From NCBI RefSeq assembly GCF_037892195.1, contig NZ_JATACI010000002.1, positions 2,728,001 through 2,792,000 on the forward strand: 64,000 bases of DNA. Direction: 5' to 3'. The notes under the pieces were generated by a model. That model made no database searches. It saw only the letters and a list, made by a program, of their open reading frames with translations, and was not told the DNA's origin. Made by a program: the position numbers and the translations under genes. Source of the DNA: Yoonia sp. GPGPB17 (GTDB lineage Bacteria; Pseudomonadota; Alphaproteobacteria; Rhodobacterales; Rhodobacteraceae). Shown here one piece after another: positions 40,586 to 52,377 of the stretch; position 1 is the stretch's first letter, and the number at the start of each line of letters is the position of its first letter.

Positions 40586-41197
40586 ACACTTACTCATATT
40601 GCTCTTACTTCTCGTTTTTCAAGTTGTTACACCGCCAGCAATTGCTAATGAAGCGGACTGCATAAACCATGTTACTCTTTTAGACACACCGCTCGAAGAC
40701 TTGTCGGATATTCCAGCATGCGATCGCATTGGCGCATCTTACCTTCGAAGTTTCGGTATCCGTGCAGAGACAAGTATGGAAGGACTAAGACAGCAAATCA
40801 CCGAAGAGTTTGAGTATTATCTTTTTTTAGAATCTACATTACGACAAACTTGAATTTTCCGGAAGTAAATCGAGATAGTGAGGAAGAAACTCAAGACTTG
40901 AGTGCGCTGATGGTGGGTATGGCCGCGCTTGCTAATGCAGATTACGACAAACTTGATGACCGTAGGCGGATCGATCTATATCGCGCTTTCGCACTTTATT
41001 ATTTTAGTCAGGAAGTTGATTTGGAGAATTCACAAACTCCATCCTTTCTCGTTCGCTACATTAGCGAATTGTTAGATCCTTGGAGACCATTAACGCCTGC
41101 AGAACTCTCCTGCTTTGTTCAGTTTGATATTCCGACTTTTTCAGTTGATCAGATAATAAATTCCCAAAAGTACACTAACTGTTTGGGTGAGGGCTGA
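40578..41197 (+). CDS. Exported protein upstream of head C, unknown (frame break)
   Basis: The first frame has a clear signal peptide (MLKHLLILLLLLVF, ending in PPAIA) and stops at 40853. The second frame, from 40850, continues with helical, acidic sequence to 41197. Together they make about 205 residues if one base is corrected near 40845-40855, so I treat them as one gene. It ends 3 bases before the giant RTX gene, as the small partners of heads A and B do. No family recognised. If the break is real, these are two small genes. Confidence 0.55.
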
Positions 41198-41200
41198 TGT

Positions 41201-44200
41201 ATGGTTGATGTTGTTTATAGCTATGATCCCTACGGCTATGTTAGAATTGATGTTGCTCGACCGTCATCAGCAGATGTTGCATCGGCGTTCGCCGGTAGTA
41301 AAGATCTGCGAGATACTGCCGCAGATGCTGCTAGCGACGCTCAGCTTCGGGAAACGATTAATGTCAATGCTTTTCGTCTTCAACGTGATCATAACGATGC
41401 GGTCGAGCAGCTAAGGAATGACCCTACAAATATGAACCTTCGAGAGAAGGTTAGCGCTTACCGTGATGAAATTAGCTCTTTGGCAGATACAGCACCAATA
41501 GCTGGTGGCGGCTTTGGTGAACTATTTGAAGATGCATTGAGTAATACTGCGGAGGCTGGCTTTTCTTCTGTGGCGAGAGGCGTCATAAAAGAATTGGAGC
41601 AACAAGCCAGAGAGGCTGGATTTAGCCAGACGCAAATTAATTCATATATGGATAGTTTCATAAGATATGCTAATTCGAATAGTCAAAACCTTTTTCCGGA
41701 GAATATTGGTAATGTACAAGATAGCATCGGCCAACCAGATTTATTGGGTAGTCCGAGATACATTGAATATCTAATAAACAGTCTTTTTCTCAATAATATC
41801 TCCATATCTACGCCCCCTGGTATTCCACCAGCTCGCAAGCGTCCCATCGGCTGGGCTACCGTCAGCGCTGTATCCTCCAGTAGAAGGTGGTGGTTTGCCG
41901 GTATTTGAAGGCCCTCACATACCGTCAAGCGGCGGATCAGGTGTTTCCTCATTCGCCCCAGAAACCTCGCCGCGCCCGTTAGCAAGGCCGACGGATTACT
42001 CTGCAAATGGGTATACGTTTTCGGACAATGGTACTTATTGGGATGACTCTGATGATTATTGGATTATCGACGGTGAAAAAGTTGAGCACGGTCGCTTGGG
42101 GCGGACCGTTGTGCAAGAGCGTGGCGCCTGGGAAAACTGGGATTGGCTGTTTGGTACGAACAGAGCAGACGAAATGCGTGGCGGAGGCAGTGATCGTGAT
42201 CGTGATCGCGACCGTGATAGGGACCGCAGTAAGGACGAGAGCAATATTGGTAGATGGGACCAGGATCGTGACAACGACGGTACGCCCAACTGGCGAGACT
42301 TCGACGACGGTGTAGGCTGGGCGGACAAGAATAAGCCTATTCTCTTCGACCTTGATGGCGATGGTATCCAGATCACGGAGCTGTCCAACTCGTCTGTGTA
42401 TATGGATGCGACGGGTGATGGTTTGCAGAACCGGACGGCCTGGGCGGGTGCCGGGGATGCGGTGCTGTTTTATGATATCAACGGTGATGGGAAGATCACC
42501 GAGGCCCGTCAGTACATCTTTACAGAGTGGGATCCGACGGCGAAGTCGGATTTTGAGGCGCTGGCCTCGGTGTTTGATAGCAATGGCGACGGTGTCTTTG
42601 ATGCCAATGATGACGCCTGGCTCGACTTCAAGCTGATGGTGACGCAGGACGACGGTTCTTTGGTGGCCAAAACCTTTGCGGAGCTTGGCATCACCTCGAT
42701 CAATCTGACGGTTGATACGACCAATATCGAACTGCCTGACGGCTCGGTCATTACCGGCCAGACCAGTTTTACCTATGCTGATGGCACCACGGGCACGGCG
42801 GGTGATGTCACGCTGATTGCGGAGGCGGATGGCCACCGGATTGAACAGGTCGAGACGTTCGCGCCTGATGGCGCGCGCACTGAAAGTGACCACGGGCTTT
42901 AACGCGGACGGCAGCATTGCCTTTGTGAACATGACCGTTGTTTCTGCGGATGGCACGCAGACGTCGAATACCTATGACGACAACGGCGACGGTGTGGTGG
43001 ATCGCTTGCAGACCATCACCATCGTGACCAACCCGGATGCCTCCACAACCAAGACCGTGACGAACAGCCTCGGTGCTGCAGCGGCGACCGCCATTCTGCT
43101 GAACCAGACGGTGACGACGACGAGTGCGGATAGCAATACCGTCACGATTGAGCGCGACTCGACCGGCGGTGGCTGGTTCGATCAGATCGAGGTGCGCACG
43201 ACGGCTGCGGATGGCAGCATGACGATTGTGACCACGGATGTCAGCAAAGGTGATCCCACGAATGGGACTCCGAGTGAGACCATCCGTTCTGTAACTGAGA
43301 ACGTCTCTGCCGATGGTCTGACCCGTACCGAAGCCATCGACAATGATGGTGACGGTGTCGCGGATATGACGATGGCCCATGTGATTGTCGTTAACCCCGA
43401 TGGCAGTCGCGCGGAAACCACAACCGTGACCAACCCTGATGGTTCGGTCCGTTCTGTTGTCACGGAAACCGTTAGTGCGGACGGGCAGACCAAAACGATT
43501 GCGCGGGATATTGATGGTGATGGCAATATCGACACGGTTGAAGACACGGATATTGCGACCTCGGCCAATGGCACGACCTCCACCATTGATGTGACCAATG
43601 GCGACGGCTCTGCGCGGACATCGACAACAGTCACGCAATCCGATGATGCGCTGACCAGCACGACTGCCGTGGATTTGGATGGGGATGGCGTGGTTGATGT
43701 GACGACCGTCGATGAAACGGTCATCAATGCGGATGAGAGCCGCGTGAACACGATGACTGTGACCAACGCCAATGGCTCAATCCGCAGCATGCAGCAGACC
43801 ACGTTGGGTGCGGATAAGGTGAGTTCAGAAACCTATTTTGATCTGAACCAGAACGGCGTGTTTGAAGCGACGGATCTTGTGCGTGAGGTCACCGTCGATG
43901 GCGCAACGGGCGCACGTACCGCAAAGACCTGGGATCGCAATGCGGACGGGTCGATCAATAGTGTGACGACGTCGGTGACCAGTGCTGACGGTCTACTGCG
44001 CACAACGACGATTGATCGTGATGGCGATAGCGACACCAATGGGGATGGTGTTGTTGACGTACTAGCCAACTTCGACACGCAAATCGTCGATGAGACGGCC
44101 GTCAACGGAGCCGGTGAGGCCGTGCGAACTGTAACCACGACCAACCAGGATGGCACGTTACGCTCTGTTTCAACAGAGACCACAAGTGCAGATGGTCTAA

Positions 44201-47200
44201 CCACCACCACGGCGTTTGACAGCGACGGTGACGGCGCTTTGGACGGCACAACTCAGGTGACTCAGACAAACAACGTTGATGGTACAGTCGTGTCTGACAG
44301 CGCCACCTATGCTGGTGATGGCGTTGCTTTGCTGTCGCAAAGCGTGTCAACACAGAGTGCTGACCGGCATATTGTCACGACGGATACCGATGCAAACGGC
44401 GATGGCAGCGTTGATCGTACCACTGTGTCTACACAAGCGATCGATGGTGCACAGACCATTGTCGACACCAGCTTCCACGCTGATGGCACGGTTGCAAGCA
44501 CGCAAACAACAACGGTCAGCGCCAATGGTCTTGTCGGAACCACTGCCACAGATGCGGATGGTGATGGCGTCACCGAGACGCTATCGACCAGCACCACCAC
44601 GTTGGATGCTGATGGCGGTCGGACGCAGGTCAATGAGGTGCGCAACAACGACGGTAGTTTGCGCAGTGAGAGTGTTGTCACTGTAAGCGATGATGGTTTG
44701 ACCACTGTGACCCAGACCGACAGTGATGGTGACGGCGGCGCAGAGCGCACCAGCACCAGCATAACAACCCTGAATGCAGACGGCAGCCAAACCACGGTTG
44801 CCCAGCTAACCGCTGAAGATGGTAGTCTGATCTCACGGTCGCTCGCAGACACCAGCGATGATGGGTTGGTCGTTACCCAATCAACGGATGCGGATGGTGA
44901 TGGGACCTATGATCTGATCAGAACGACCACCACGACGCTTGATGTTGATGGTGGCACAAACATGATGAACGAAGTGCGCGACGCAGCAGGCGTTCTGCGC
45001 AGCGGTTCTACAACGACAGCTTCTGACGATGGCCGCCAGGTGACACGGTCCGTGGATACCAATGGCGACGGCGTCACAGATGTGTCCAGTGTGACACTTG
45101 AGGCTGATGACGGAACACTGACCTCGACCACCTCACAGCTCGCTGCGGACGGCAGCTTGCAATCGGCAACCGAAACCATTCTGAGTGCTAATGGATTGAC
45201 TACGACCGTGAGTGAAGATCGAGACGGCGATGGCATTGTTGACCTTGTCATGCTGGAGAGTACAACGCTCAATGCTGATGGCTCAATTACCGTTCTGACC
45301 GAGGATCGGAGCCGTGATGGTGCAACCTACAGCAGTTCTACAGTTACAACCAGCGCCAGTGGGCGCACGACAACTCAGACAAACGATTATGATGCGGATG
45401 GCATTGCGGACCTGACGGTTCAATCCGATCTCGATATCGCGGTAGATGGTGTGCAAACACAGACAACGACACGCACTGCGGCCAACGGCGATGCAATTGG
45501 TCGTCTTACAGTCGAAAACAGCGCAGATGGTCGCACAGTGACGACCTTCAATGACGTCGATGGCAATGGGCATGATGATATGCGGATCACGGCAACTGTT
45601 GCCGATGACGGGACTCGTCAGTCGGAATCCGAGTATCTGTCGACGGGTGGCGCATTGCAAAGCACCTACACCATGACCACAAGCGGTGATGGTCGCACCA
45701 TCACCCGAGAGAGAGACCGCAATGGCGATGGTGAGATTGATCTGCGGACAGTTGATGTAACTGATATCGCCACGAATGGGTCGGTCACGCGGGAGGTTGC
45801 GTATTACGGCCGAGAGGACGCCCTTTCGGCACGGGAAATCTATGAAACAAGCGATGATCAGATGCGATCAAAGATATCGTTTGATTTCGACGGTGATGGG
45901 ACAGTCGAGGCCAGTAACGAATCGCAGACCATTTACGCCGGAAATGGTGATGTTACACAGACTCAATATGTCTATGGCTCGCCGATCGTAAATGGCGACA
46001 GTATTGGCACACCGATCGAGGCAACGATTACCACAACGACCAGCGGCGATGGCCTGTCTACCCAGACCAGCTCCTCGATACTTGGTGTCGATCGAAGCAC
46101 GAATATTGAGCGTGGTGCAGATGGCGGCTTGACAAGCTCTGTAGAGTATTTTGATCGCGACGGGATTCTGGTGCGTCGTGAAGCGCAGTCTCTGAGCGCA
46201 GATGAACGCAGCAGTACTGCATCCATTGACCGCGACGGCGATGGTACTGTCGAACAACAAGTTCAGACCGTCATTGACCTGAGTAGCAATACGACGATGA
46301 CCTATTCCGGTTTCGCGTCTGACGGGACGTTGGCGCAAAGTATCGGCGTTTTTGAAACGGCGAATGGCCTGAGTGCCCAATATAGTCTCGACATCGATGC
46401 GGACGGCACGACCGACATCCTACGCACAACGGATGTCACCTACGCCGACAATGGAGATATGGTTCGGTCGTTCGTCGAGACTTTTGCTGGTTCGACAGTC
46501 TACAGCATGCAGCAGACGACATCGGCGGATGGTCTGTCATCAACCCGTGTATTTGATGTTGACGGTGACGGGACAACCGATAGCGCCACGATAGTGAATA
46601 CCGTGCTTGATGCTAACGGCAACCGGACAACGACGACGGAAACCCGCTATGCCGACGGCGATCTGCAATCGCGGATTGTGGAAACTGTTAGCGCCGATGG
46701 TCGCACGACCAATCGCGAGACAGATTATGACGGCAACGGTATCGCCGACAAAATCTCGGAAACCGTTATCGCGTCGGACGGCTCCCAGGCGGTGACGTTT
46801 CATTCCTTTAACAAGGCGGGCATTCTTAACAGCAGTTTTGTGACAGAAACCTCTTCTGATAGCTTGATCACGACCGAAACACGGTTCGATGCCACAGATG
46901 GTACAACGACGGTACAGACGACCACGCGTTCACCGATCGATAACGGAAGCTACACGTGGGATAATGGGGTCGATCCGGCCGACGGAACACATATCGTTAC
47001 CACGCACGAAGTAGACGCATTTGGCATCGATAACTGGACGGTCACAGAGACTTCAAGCTCCGGCGCCGGAAGCGCTACAACAGCGATCCGTATCACTCTT
47101 GATGCTGAAGCCAAGCAACTGCTGTTTGAGGAGGCTGCGAGCATCTACGATACGATGCTTGATCGCGACCTTACCGGAACGGAGCGTGAGCAACTGGCAA

Positions 47201-50200
47201 AACATGTCGCTTACGACAGTCAGCTCCTCGACAAGACCGCGTTGATCAACGAATTGATGAGTTCGGATGAATTCCTGATACGCTATGGTGACGGGGTCAC
47301 CGTATCTGACGCTCAGTTCATCGCGCAGATTTACATGAATGCCTTGGGCCGTGTTCCAAGCATGGCGGAGATCGCTGAAGGTCTTGAGGATCTCTCATCA
47401 GGTGCCACGGCACGGGCAGACTTTGCCTTACAGATTTCTGACTCGATTGAGCATCAGGTTGTCGGCAACGGTCATATCATGACTAACAACTTCGATGTAG
47501 AGATGAACCCAGCACTGCTAGAGCGCAATCTAGATGAGGCCTATGTCAGAGCGCAGGTCGCTCGACTGGTTGATGTGGCGTTTGATCGTGATGCGACAGA
47601 ACATGAACTGACCTATCTGTCTGATCGTTTGATGAACGGTACAGAAACGCTGGCGGATGTCGCATCACTGCTTTTGCAAGCCGACCCATACATCCGCGTC
47701 ATCAACATAGATGGAAGTACGCCGCATATCAGGGTCAATGACTTATCGGACTTGAATGGATCAAGACTGGTCGAAGAAGCTTTCAAGAGTGCTTTTGGCC
47801 GTGAACCTGATGCAAATGAATTACAAACATGGTCAGGCCACCTGTCGTCTGGACGGATTTCAAAGGCAGAGTTCATCACGTTGCTTTCAGAAAGCGTGGA
47901 ACATGTCGCCGATGGTAATGAGCACATCGCGTTCCGAGCTTCTGGTTTCGAACGCTTGAATGGAAGCTCTGCGTCAGAAACCATAACTGGTGACGGCAAA
48001 ATGAATGCGATCTACGGCTACAAGGGCAACGACAGACTTTACGGCGGTGCCTCAAGTGACGTGCTGCATGGCGGCAAAGGTGACGATACGCTCTATGGTG
48101 GCAGCGGCAACGATTACTACGTGTGGCGCCGCGGGCTCGGAAACGACATCATAGATGATACAGTCGGTAATACGACCGAGGAAGATACGCTCAATCTACC
48201 GGACCTGCTGGCGCATGAAGTTGAACTCACCCGGTCATCAAATGGACGGGACCTTCTGATAACGATCATTCCCACGGGTGCTGTGCTCACTGTCAGAAAC
48301 CAGTTCCAGAATGCTTACGAGGACAAGGGGCTTGAGGCCATCGTTTTCAGCGATAACACCGTTTGGGATCAAGCCGACATCTTTGCGAATACACGGCTTG
48401 AAGGCACAACTGCTGCGCAGACCCTTGTCGGATACGAAGGCGAAGATCAGTTCTATGGGATGGGCGGCGATGACCGACTTGAAGGCGGCGCAGGTGACGA
48501 CACCTACCATTGGTCTGCTGGCGACGGTAACGACACAATCGTAGAGCTGGATGGGCAGCGTTTTGATATCGATACACTTGCCCTGAATGGCGTATTTGCG
48601 TCTGACGTTCGCCTAACACGCGCGGTGACGGGTAATGACGCTGCCCGCGGCACGTTGCGGGTTGAAATCACCACTGCGACAGGTGTGTCGAGCATCGCAG
48701 TTCTTAATCAGTTTGCGGACAATGATGGCGGCGGTATCGAAAAAATCGTTTTTGAAGATGGCGAAATCTGGTCCTTGCAGGACATCCTTGACCTGACAGT
48801 AATGGAAGGAGCTGCTGCGGGGGAAACCATCACGGGTCTGTTAGGGCAAGACAACATCAATGGCGGGGTAAGCAACGACACTCTGAATGGTGGTGACGGG
48901 CACGACACGTTGCGTGGTGGCGCTGATGATGACCAGTTGGACGGTGGTACGGGTGCGGATACCTACATCTGGTCGCGCGGTGACGGCAATGACGTCATCA
49001 ATGACACAGGCACGGATGTGCTCGCGCTTGATCATCTGGTCTTTGATGATGTCGCCTCGACCGAAGTTGACGTTCGGATGACGTTCAGTGGCGCAATGGT
49101 GATCGAAGTTCCCGGCGCAAATGGCGGCAGGGTTGAAGTGCTAGGTCAGTTTGGCGGCGGTACCAGAGGAATTGAGCGGGTGACGTTTGCGGACGGCATC
49201 ACTTGGACCTCAGACAACCTCGTCGCATCACTTATGCTGAATGGCTCACCCGGGGATGATCAGATCACCGGCACACTAATGGGTGACATGCTCAGCGGCG
49301 GTGCAGGAACTGACATGCTCTTTGGATCAGAAGGCGATGATATCATTGCAGGTGGTGCCGGAGACGGTGATCTACTGCGCGGCGGACTTGGCGACGATAC
49401 GTATATGTTCAATCGGGGCGACGGCAGAGATATCATTGATGAGAGCAGCTTCACAGTCACTGAAGGTGGTGTGACGACTATCCAATATGATGATGAAGGG
49501 TTGGCAACTAAGTATAACCCACCAAGTGGAAAGGGAGCCGTCACTGGCTTACACACTTGGATTCATGACACAAAAACAAATGCAACCGTAGCGGCTCGTG
49601 AGGGCGGGTTTGATACAGTTCAGTTCGGTCCAGACATCGGAATTGCAGATCTGATCATTACAAATGAGGAGACTTCTACAAACGGAAATGAAATATTTCC
49701 TGACCGGCGGATTGATTTTGATACGTTCATCAATTTCATCGATGGCAGTGGTGCCATCTCGCAGCAGGATCAGTTGACGGTTCGCAATTTCGGAGACAGC
49801 AAGTTTACTGTCGATGAGATCAAGTTCGAGAGTGAGTATGTCATAGAGTTAGAAACTTTCCCATTTAGCTTAACCGGGAACAGTTCTCTTTTAGGCCTCA
49901 CTGGGGATGCGGCAGATAACAACCTGACTACGGCGGGTGGATGGGTTACGGGACTTGCAGGTAACGACATCATTGTTGGACTGGCAGACAATCGTGATTT
50001 CATTAACGGCGGAAGTGGTGATGATACTTTGACAGGTGGACAGACGTCACGTCGAGATGTTTATCTCTCAGATTATTTTATCTTCAACGAGGATGACGGA
50101 AACGATATCATTACCGACTTTGAGGTCGGCCACGATACCATCATTTTCGACATAGAGGGTATGGTGTTCTCTGACCTGACCATCGAAACCAGCTCCGCTG

Positions 50201-50292
50201 GTGCTGTCGTGCGGTATGATGGTGACGACAGCATCACCCTCAATGGCGTGACTGTGGGGCAGCTAACCCAAGACCACTTTGACTTTGCATGA
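41201..50292 (+). CDS. Giant RTX protein with head C (two frame breaks), about 3000 residues
   Basis: A predicted type I-secreted calcium-binding protein. In order: a helical head C (41201 to about 41830), a Pro/Gly linker, a DRDRDR linker near 42190, the shared LFDLDGDGIQITEL module (42336-42593), about two dozen repeats of about 55 residues with DxDGDGxxD, a helical region like DUF4214 (47.1-47.9 kb), RTX nonapeptide blocks GGxGxDxx (48.0-50.1 kb), and a secretion-signal-like end DHFDFA. Reading-frame breaks near 41834 and 42876-42882 each need one base; joined sequence is continuous in style. It overlaps an acyltransferase gene. Could be a toxin, adhesin or surface layer protein. Confidence 0.8.
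42336..42593 (+). repeat. Shared 258-bp RTX junction module, copy 3 (in the giant gene)
   Basis: The parental copy, embedded in the intact gene and continuing into DANDDAWLDFKLMV. The sequence encodes three short Ca-binding-like loops. It is almost identical to copy 1 in its central 200 bases. Confidence 0.92.
42900..46990 (+). repeat. About 24 coding repeats of roughly 165 bp in the giant RTX gene
   Basis: Each unit of about 55 residues reads roughly SADGxxTTxxxDxDGDGxxDxxxxTxxxxDGSxxxxTxxxxDGSxxSxxTxT. Units differ clearly in DNA, so they are old. The DxDGDGxxD loops look like thrombospondin-3/dockerin calcium loops. The stretch is rich in Thr, Ser and Asp and should form a long extended stalk in calcium. 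Confidence 0.85.
47990..50110 (+). repeat. RTX nonapeptide repeat blocks
   Basis: Five clusters of GGxGxDxx motifs occur, for example LYGGSGNDYYVW near 48090, LEGGAGDDTYHW near 48490, LRGGADDDQLDGG near 48915 and INGGSGDDTLTGG near 50010, separated by beta-rich spacers with DxITV...-like strands. They form Ca-filled parallel beta rolls in type I substrates. Confidence 0.92.
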
Positions 50293-50776
50293 CCACCAGG
50301 TGAAGACTGAGGGTGGCGCCAACAAGCTATCTGCCGCCCTTGGCGATATGCTCTGGCTTTATTCGCTGTCCGAAATTCACCAGTCCTGGCCGATTGCGTC
50401 ACTGCATAAGTGGCTTCTACCGCCCTTGGAACGCGGACAGTATCGTCTCTACCACCAAGGCCAACGGCCGGTCGGCTTTGTCACCTGGGCATGGATGAGC
50501 GAACAAGTTGAGCAGGAGTATATTCACAAGAAAGGCGCTTTGGATAAACACCAATGGAAAACAGGTGACAGAATCTGGATCATCGATTTCATAGCACCGT
50601 TCGGACACGCCTGGATGATTGCAGAGGATCTGCGTCAAAACCGGTTCTCGACCGACATCGGCCGGTTCCTGCGCGTTAAACCGGGAACTGAAAGGATGCG
50701 CATTGCCTATGTGCATGGGGTCAACGCGATTGCAAAGGCCCGAGACACCAATCTCAATACCCCCGTGCTTACGTAA
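50279..50776 (+). CDS. HlyC-type toxin-activating lysine acyltransferase
   Basis: About 158-165 residues. The family motifs are clear: LYSLSEIHQSWPIASL with the catalytic-type histidine, GDRIWIIDFIAPFG with the conserved Asp, and LRVKPGT. Such enzymes move a fatty acyl group from ACP to lysines of an RTX protein. The gene overlaps the end of the giant gene. The start is not an ATG: TTG 50279 or 50285, or GTG 50300. No type I exporter genes (ABC, MFP) are seen nearby. Confidence 0.9.
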   Translation: MTLHDHQVKTEGGANKLSAALGDMLWLYSLSEIHQSWPIASLHKWLLPPLERGQYRLYHQGQRPVGFVTWAWMSEQVEQEYIHKKGALDKHQWKTGDRIWIIDFIAPFGHAWMIAEDLRQNRFSTDIGRFLRVKPGTERMRIAYVHGVNAIAKARDTNLNTPVLT

Positions 50777-50910
50777 CGACCGAGAAACCCCAGCAAATGT
50801 TATGACATGTGAGCCGGTGCAGCGTCACACATCAACGGGCAACTTTTCGATCCGTCGACGGTCACTACTGATCAGGACCAACGCTCACAAGTAAAATAAT
50901 TTACCGCCTT

Positions 50911-51669
50911 TTATGTTTGAGATTTTGTGGGTCGATTTTGATGGAGCGTTGCCTGCGGGCTAGCGTTTTTGCACCAAATGACAAACTCTACGCTGCTTTC
51001 TACCGCAGCGATAGTAGTCTCGTACCCCGGTCTTATCGCTTTGTTGGTTTTCAGTCGGGTCGACCCAAAAACATCATAACCAATGCTCTCGGCGAAACGT
51101 TCCATCGCGCCAACAGATGGTGTCCCAACAAGCGCTTTTTCTTGTCCAGCGAAGTAAGGTGCCGCATTTAGTGGATTGTCTGTTCGTTCTCCAGTGATTT
51201 GGATCACTGCATTGTTAGCATTCAGGAATTCGCTATCAATAATGATGAGTTTCGGTCGAAGCTGCCGGATCAGATCAAAGAGCCGATGGTGATCCATCGT
51301 GTGATAAAGAAACCCCAGAATTGCAACAACATCGAAGGTCTCGTTTCCCCTGACCGCGCTATCCAAATAGGTGAATACTTCTTGGCATTTGAAGTCAACC
51401 GACGCCTTCAGCTCGTCGTCTGGATACGAAGAGAACTGATCAACAAGCGCCTGCCTAGCTTCAATCGCCACGATTGACGTAGCCCCTGAGCAACTAAAGG
51501 CGTAGGCCCATCTCCCGTCATGTGCGGCAATGTCCAAGACGCGCATGCCGACTAGATCTGGCTGGATCGGCTCTATGATCATTTGCCAACGTTTCCACAA
51601 TCGCTCCAATGACTTCGGCTGATCGACATAAGCTGGAAACAAGACATTAGGACGATTGAAGTTGGTCAC
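50911..51669 (-). CDS. Class I SAM-dependent methyltransferase, unknown substrate
   Basis: 252 residues with a Rossmann methyltransferase motif (MRVLDIAAHDGRWAYAF), an acidic ribose-binding residue in VAIEARQ and a DVVAILGFLYHTMDHHRLF segment. It resembles CmoB-like or capsule-cluster methyltransferases. It is alone on the minus strand, convergent with the acyltransferase. Cargo of the island; its target cannot be predicted. Confidence 0.8.
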   Translation of the reverse strand: MTNFNRPNVLFPAYVDQPKSLERLWKRWQMIIEPIQPDLVGMRVLDIAAHDGRWAYAFSCSGATSIVAIEARQALVDQFSSYPDDELKASVDFKCQEVFTYLDSAVRGNETFDVVAILGFLYHTMDHHRLFDLIRQLRPKLIIIDSEFLNANNAVIQITGERTDNPLNAAPYFAGQEKALVGTPSVGAMERFAESIGYDVFGSTRLKTNKAIRPGYETTIAAVESSVEFVIWCKNASPQATLHQNRPTKSQT

Positions 51670-51891
51670 ATAAGCACCTTCTCTGATGTCAAGGACTGCT
51701 ACGATTGCCTAGTTTCAACAATTGATTGTACGTCACTACAAACCGATTTCGTCGCGATGTCTCCACCAAAAGCGCACAAATGCGGTGAATTTCGGCAAAC
51801 TAGTGCAGCGTTCACATCGAACCGAGCAGTTAGAGAGCCGCATCACAAAACTGCCCCTCATTGAGCAGTTTCTAAAAGAGTTTTGGTAGGG

Positions 51892-52377
51892 CTACCCCAT
51901 CGCCGCAGCGAGCTTGGTTGGTGGCCCCTTCATCACTTCTTGCGCCAGCGCCAGTGCTTCAAACAGCACCATACTGCGTGGCTCAAAATCAAAGATGCGC
52001 CGTCGCTGTTTGGGCAGATATCCTGCGATCTCCGGGTATTCCACGGCCAGGGCCTGCGCCTCTTCATATTTTGAAGGATAGCTGCGCGGACGTTGTACCG
52101 AGACATCCAGCACGTGATTGTGGCTCGCCAGCTCCGCAATGGCTTGTATCAGCGCCTTGGTGCGCTGCCCCTTGCGACAGCCCGTGGTGCGCTTCTCTGT
52201 CACCACGACATCAGGCTTCAACTCAAAGATCAGCTCTTGCACGTAGCCAACCAAATCACTGGTTGATCGCGTGGCCTTGAGCGCAATGCCCCAGTCCTGC
52301 AGCTTGCCACCGGACAGATAGACATAGCCCACCTTGCCGGAGGCCACCGCGATAGCCAACACACTAAGCGCCGCCAT
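51892..52377 (-). CDS. RuvC/RNase H-fold-like protein, possible resolvase
   Basis: About 161 residues. An N-terminal strand pattern (LAIAVASGKVGYVYLSGG), a central VVVTEKRT with an acidic residue, and a late DFEPRS fit an RNase H-like nuclease fold as in RuvC; the first acidic residue of the fold is not obvious. The ATG at 52377 overlaps by 14 bases the end of the recombinase remnant upstream, so the two belong to one element. Function inferred. Confidence 0.55.
   Translation of the reverse strand: MAALSVLAIAVASGKVGYVYLSGGKLQDWGIALKATRSTSDLVGYVQELIFELKPDVVVTEKRTTGCRKGQRTKALIQAIAELASHNHVLDVSVQRPRSYPSKYEEAQALAVEYPEIAGYLPKQRRRIFDFEPRSMVLFEALALAQEVMKGPPTKLAAAMG

Noticed and set aside
42808..43638. 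276-codon minus-strand frame opposite the RTX repeats
   Set aside because: Arises from the repetitive codons of the + strand gene; no features of its own.
42900..46990. Regular repeats that might suggest a CRISPR array
   Set aside because: The repeats are coding, about 165 bp long, diverged and without spacers.
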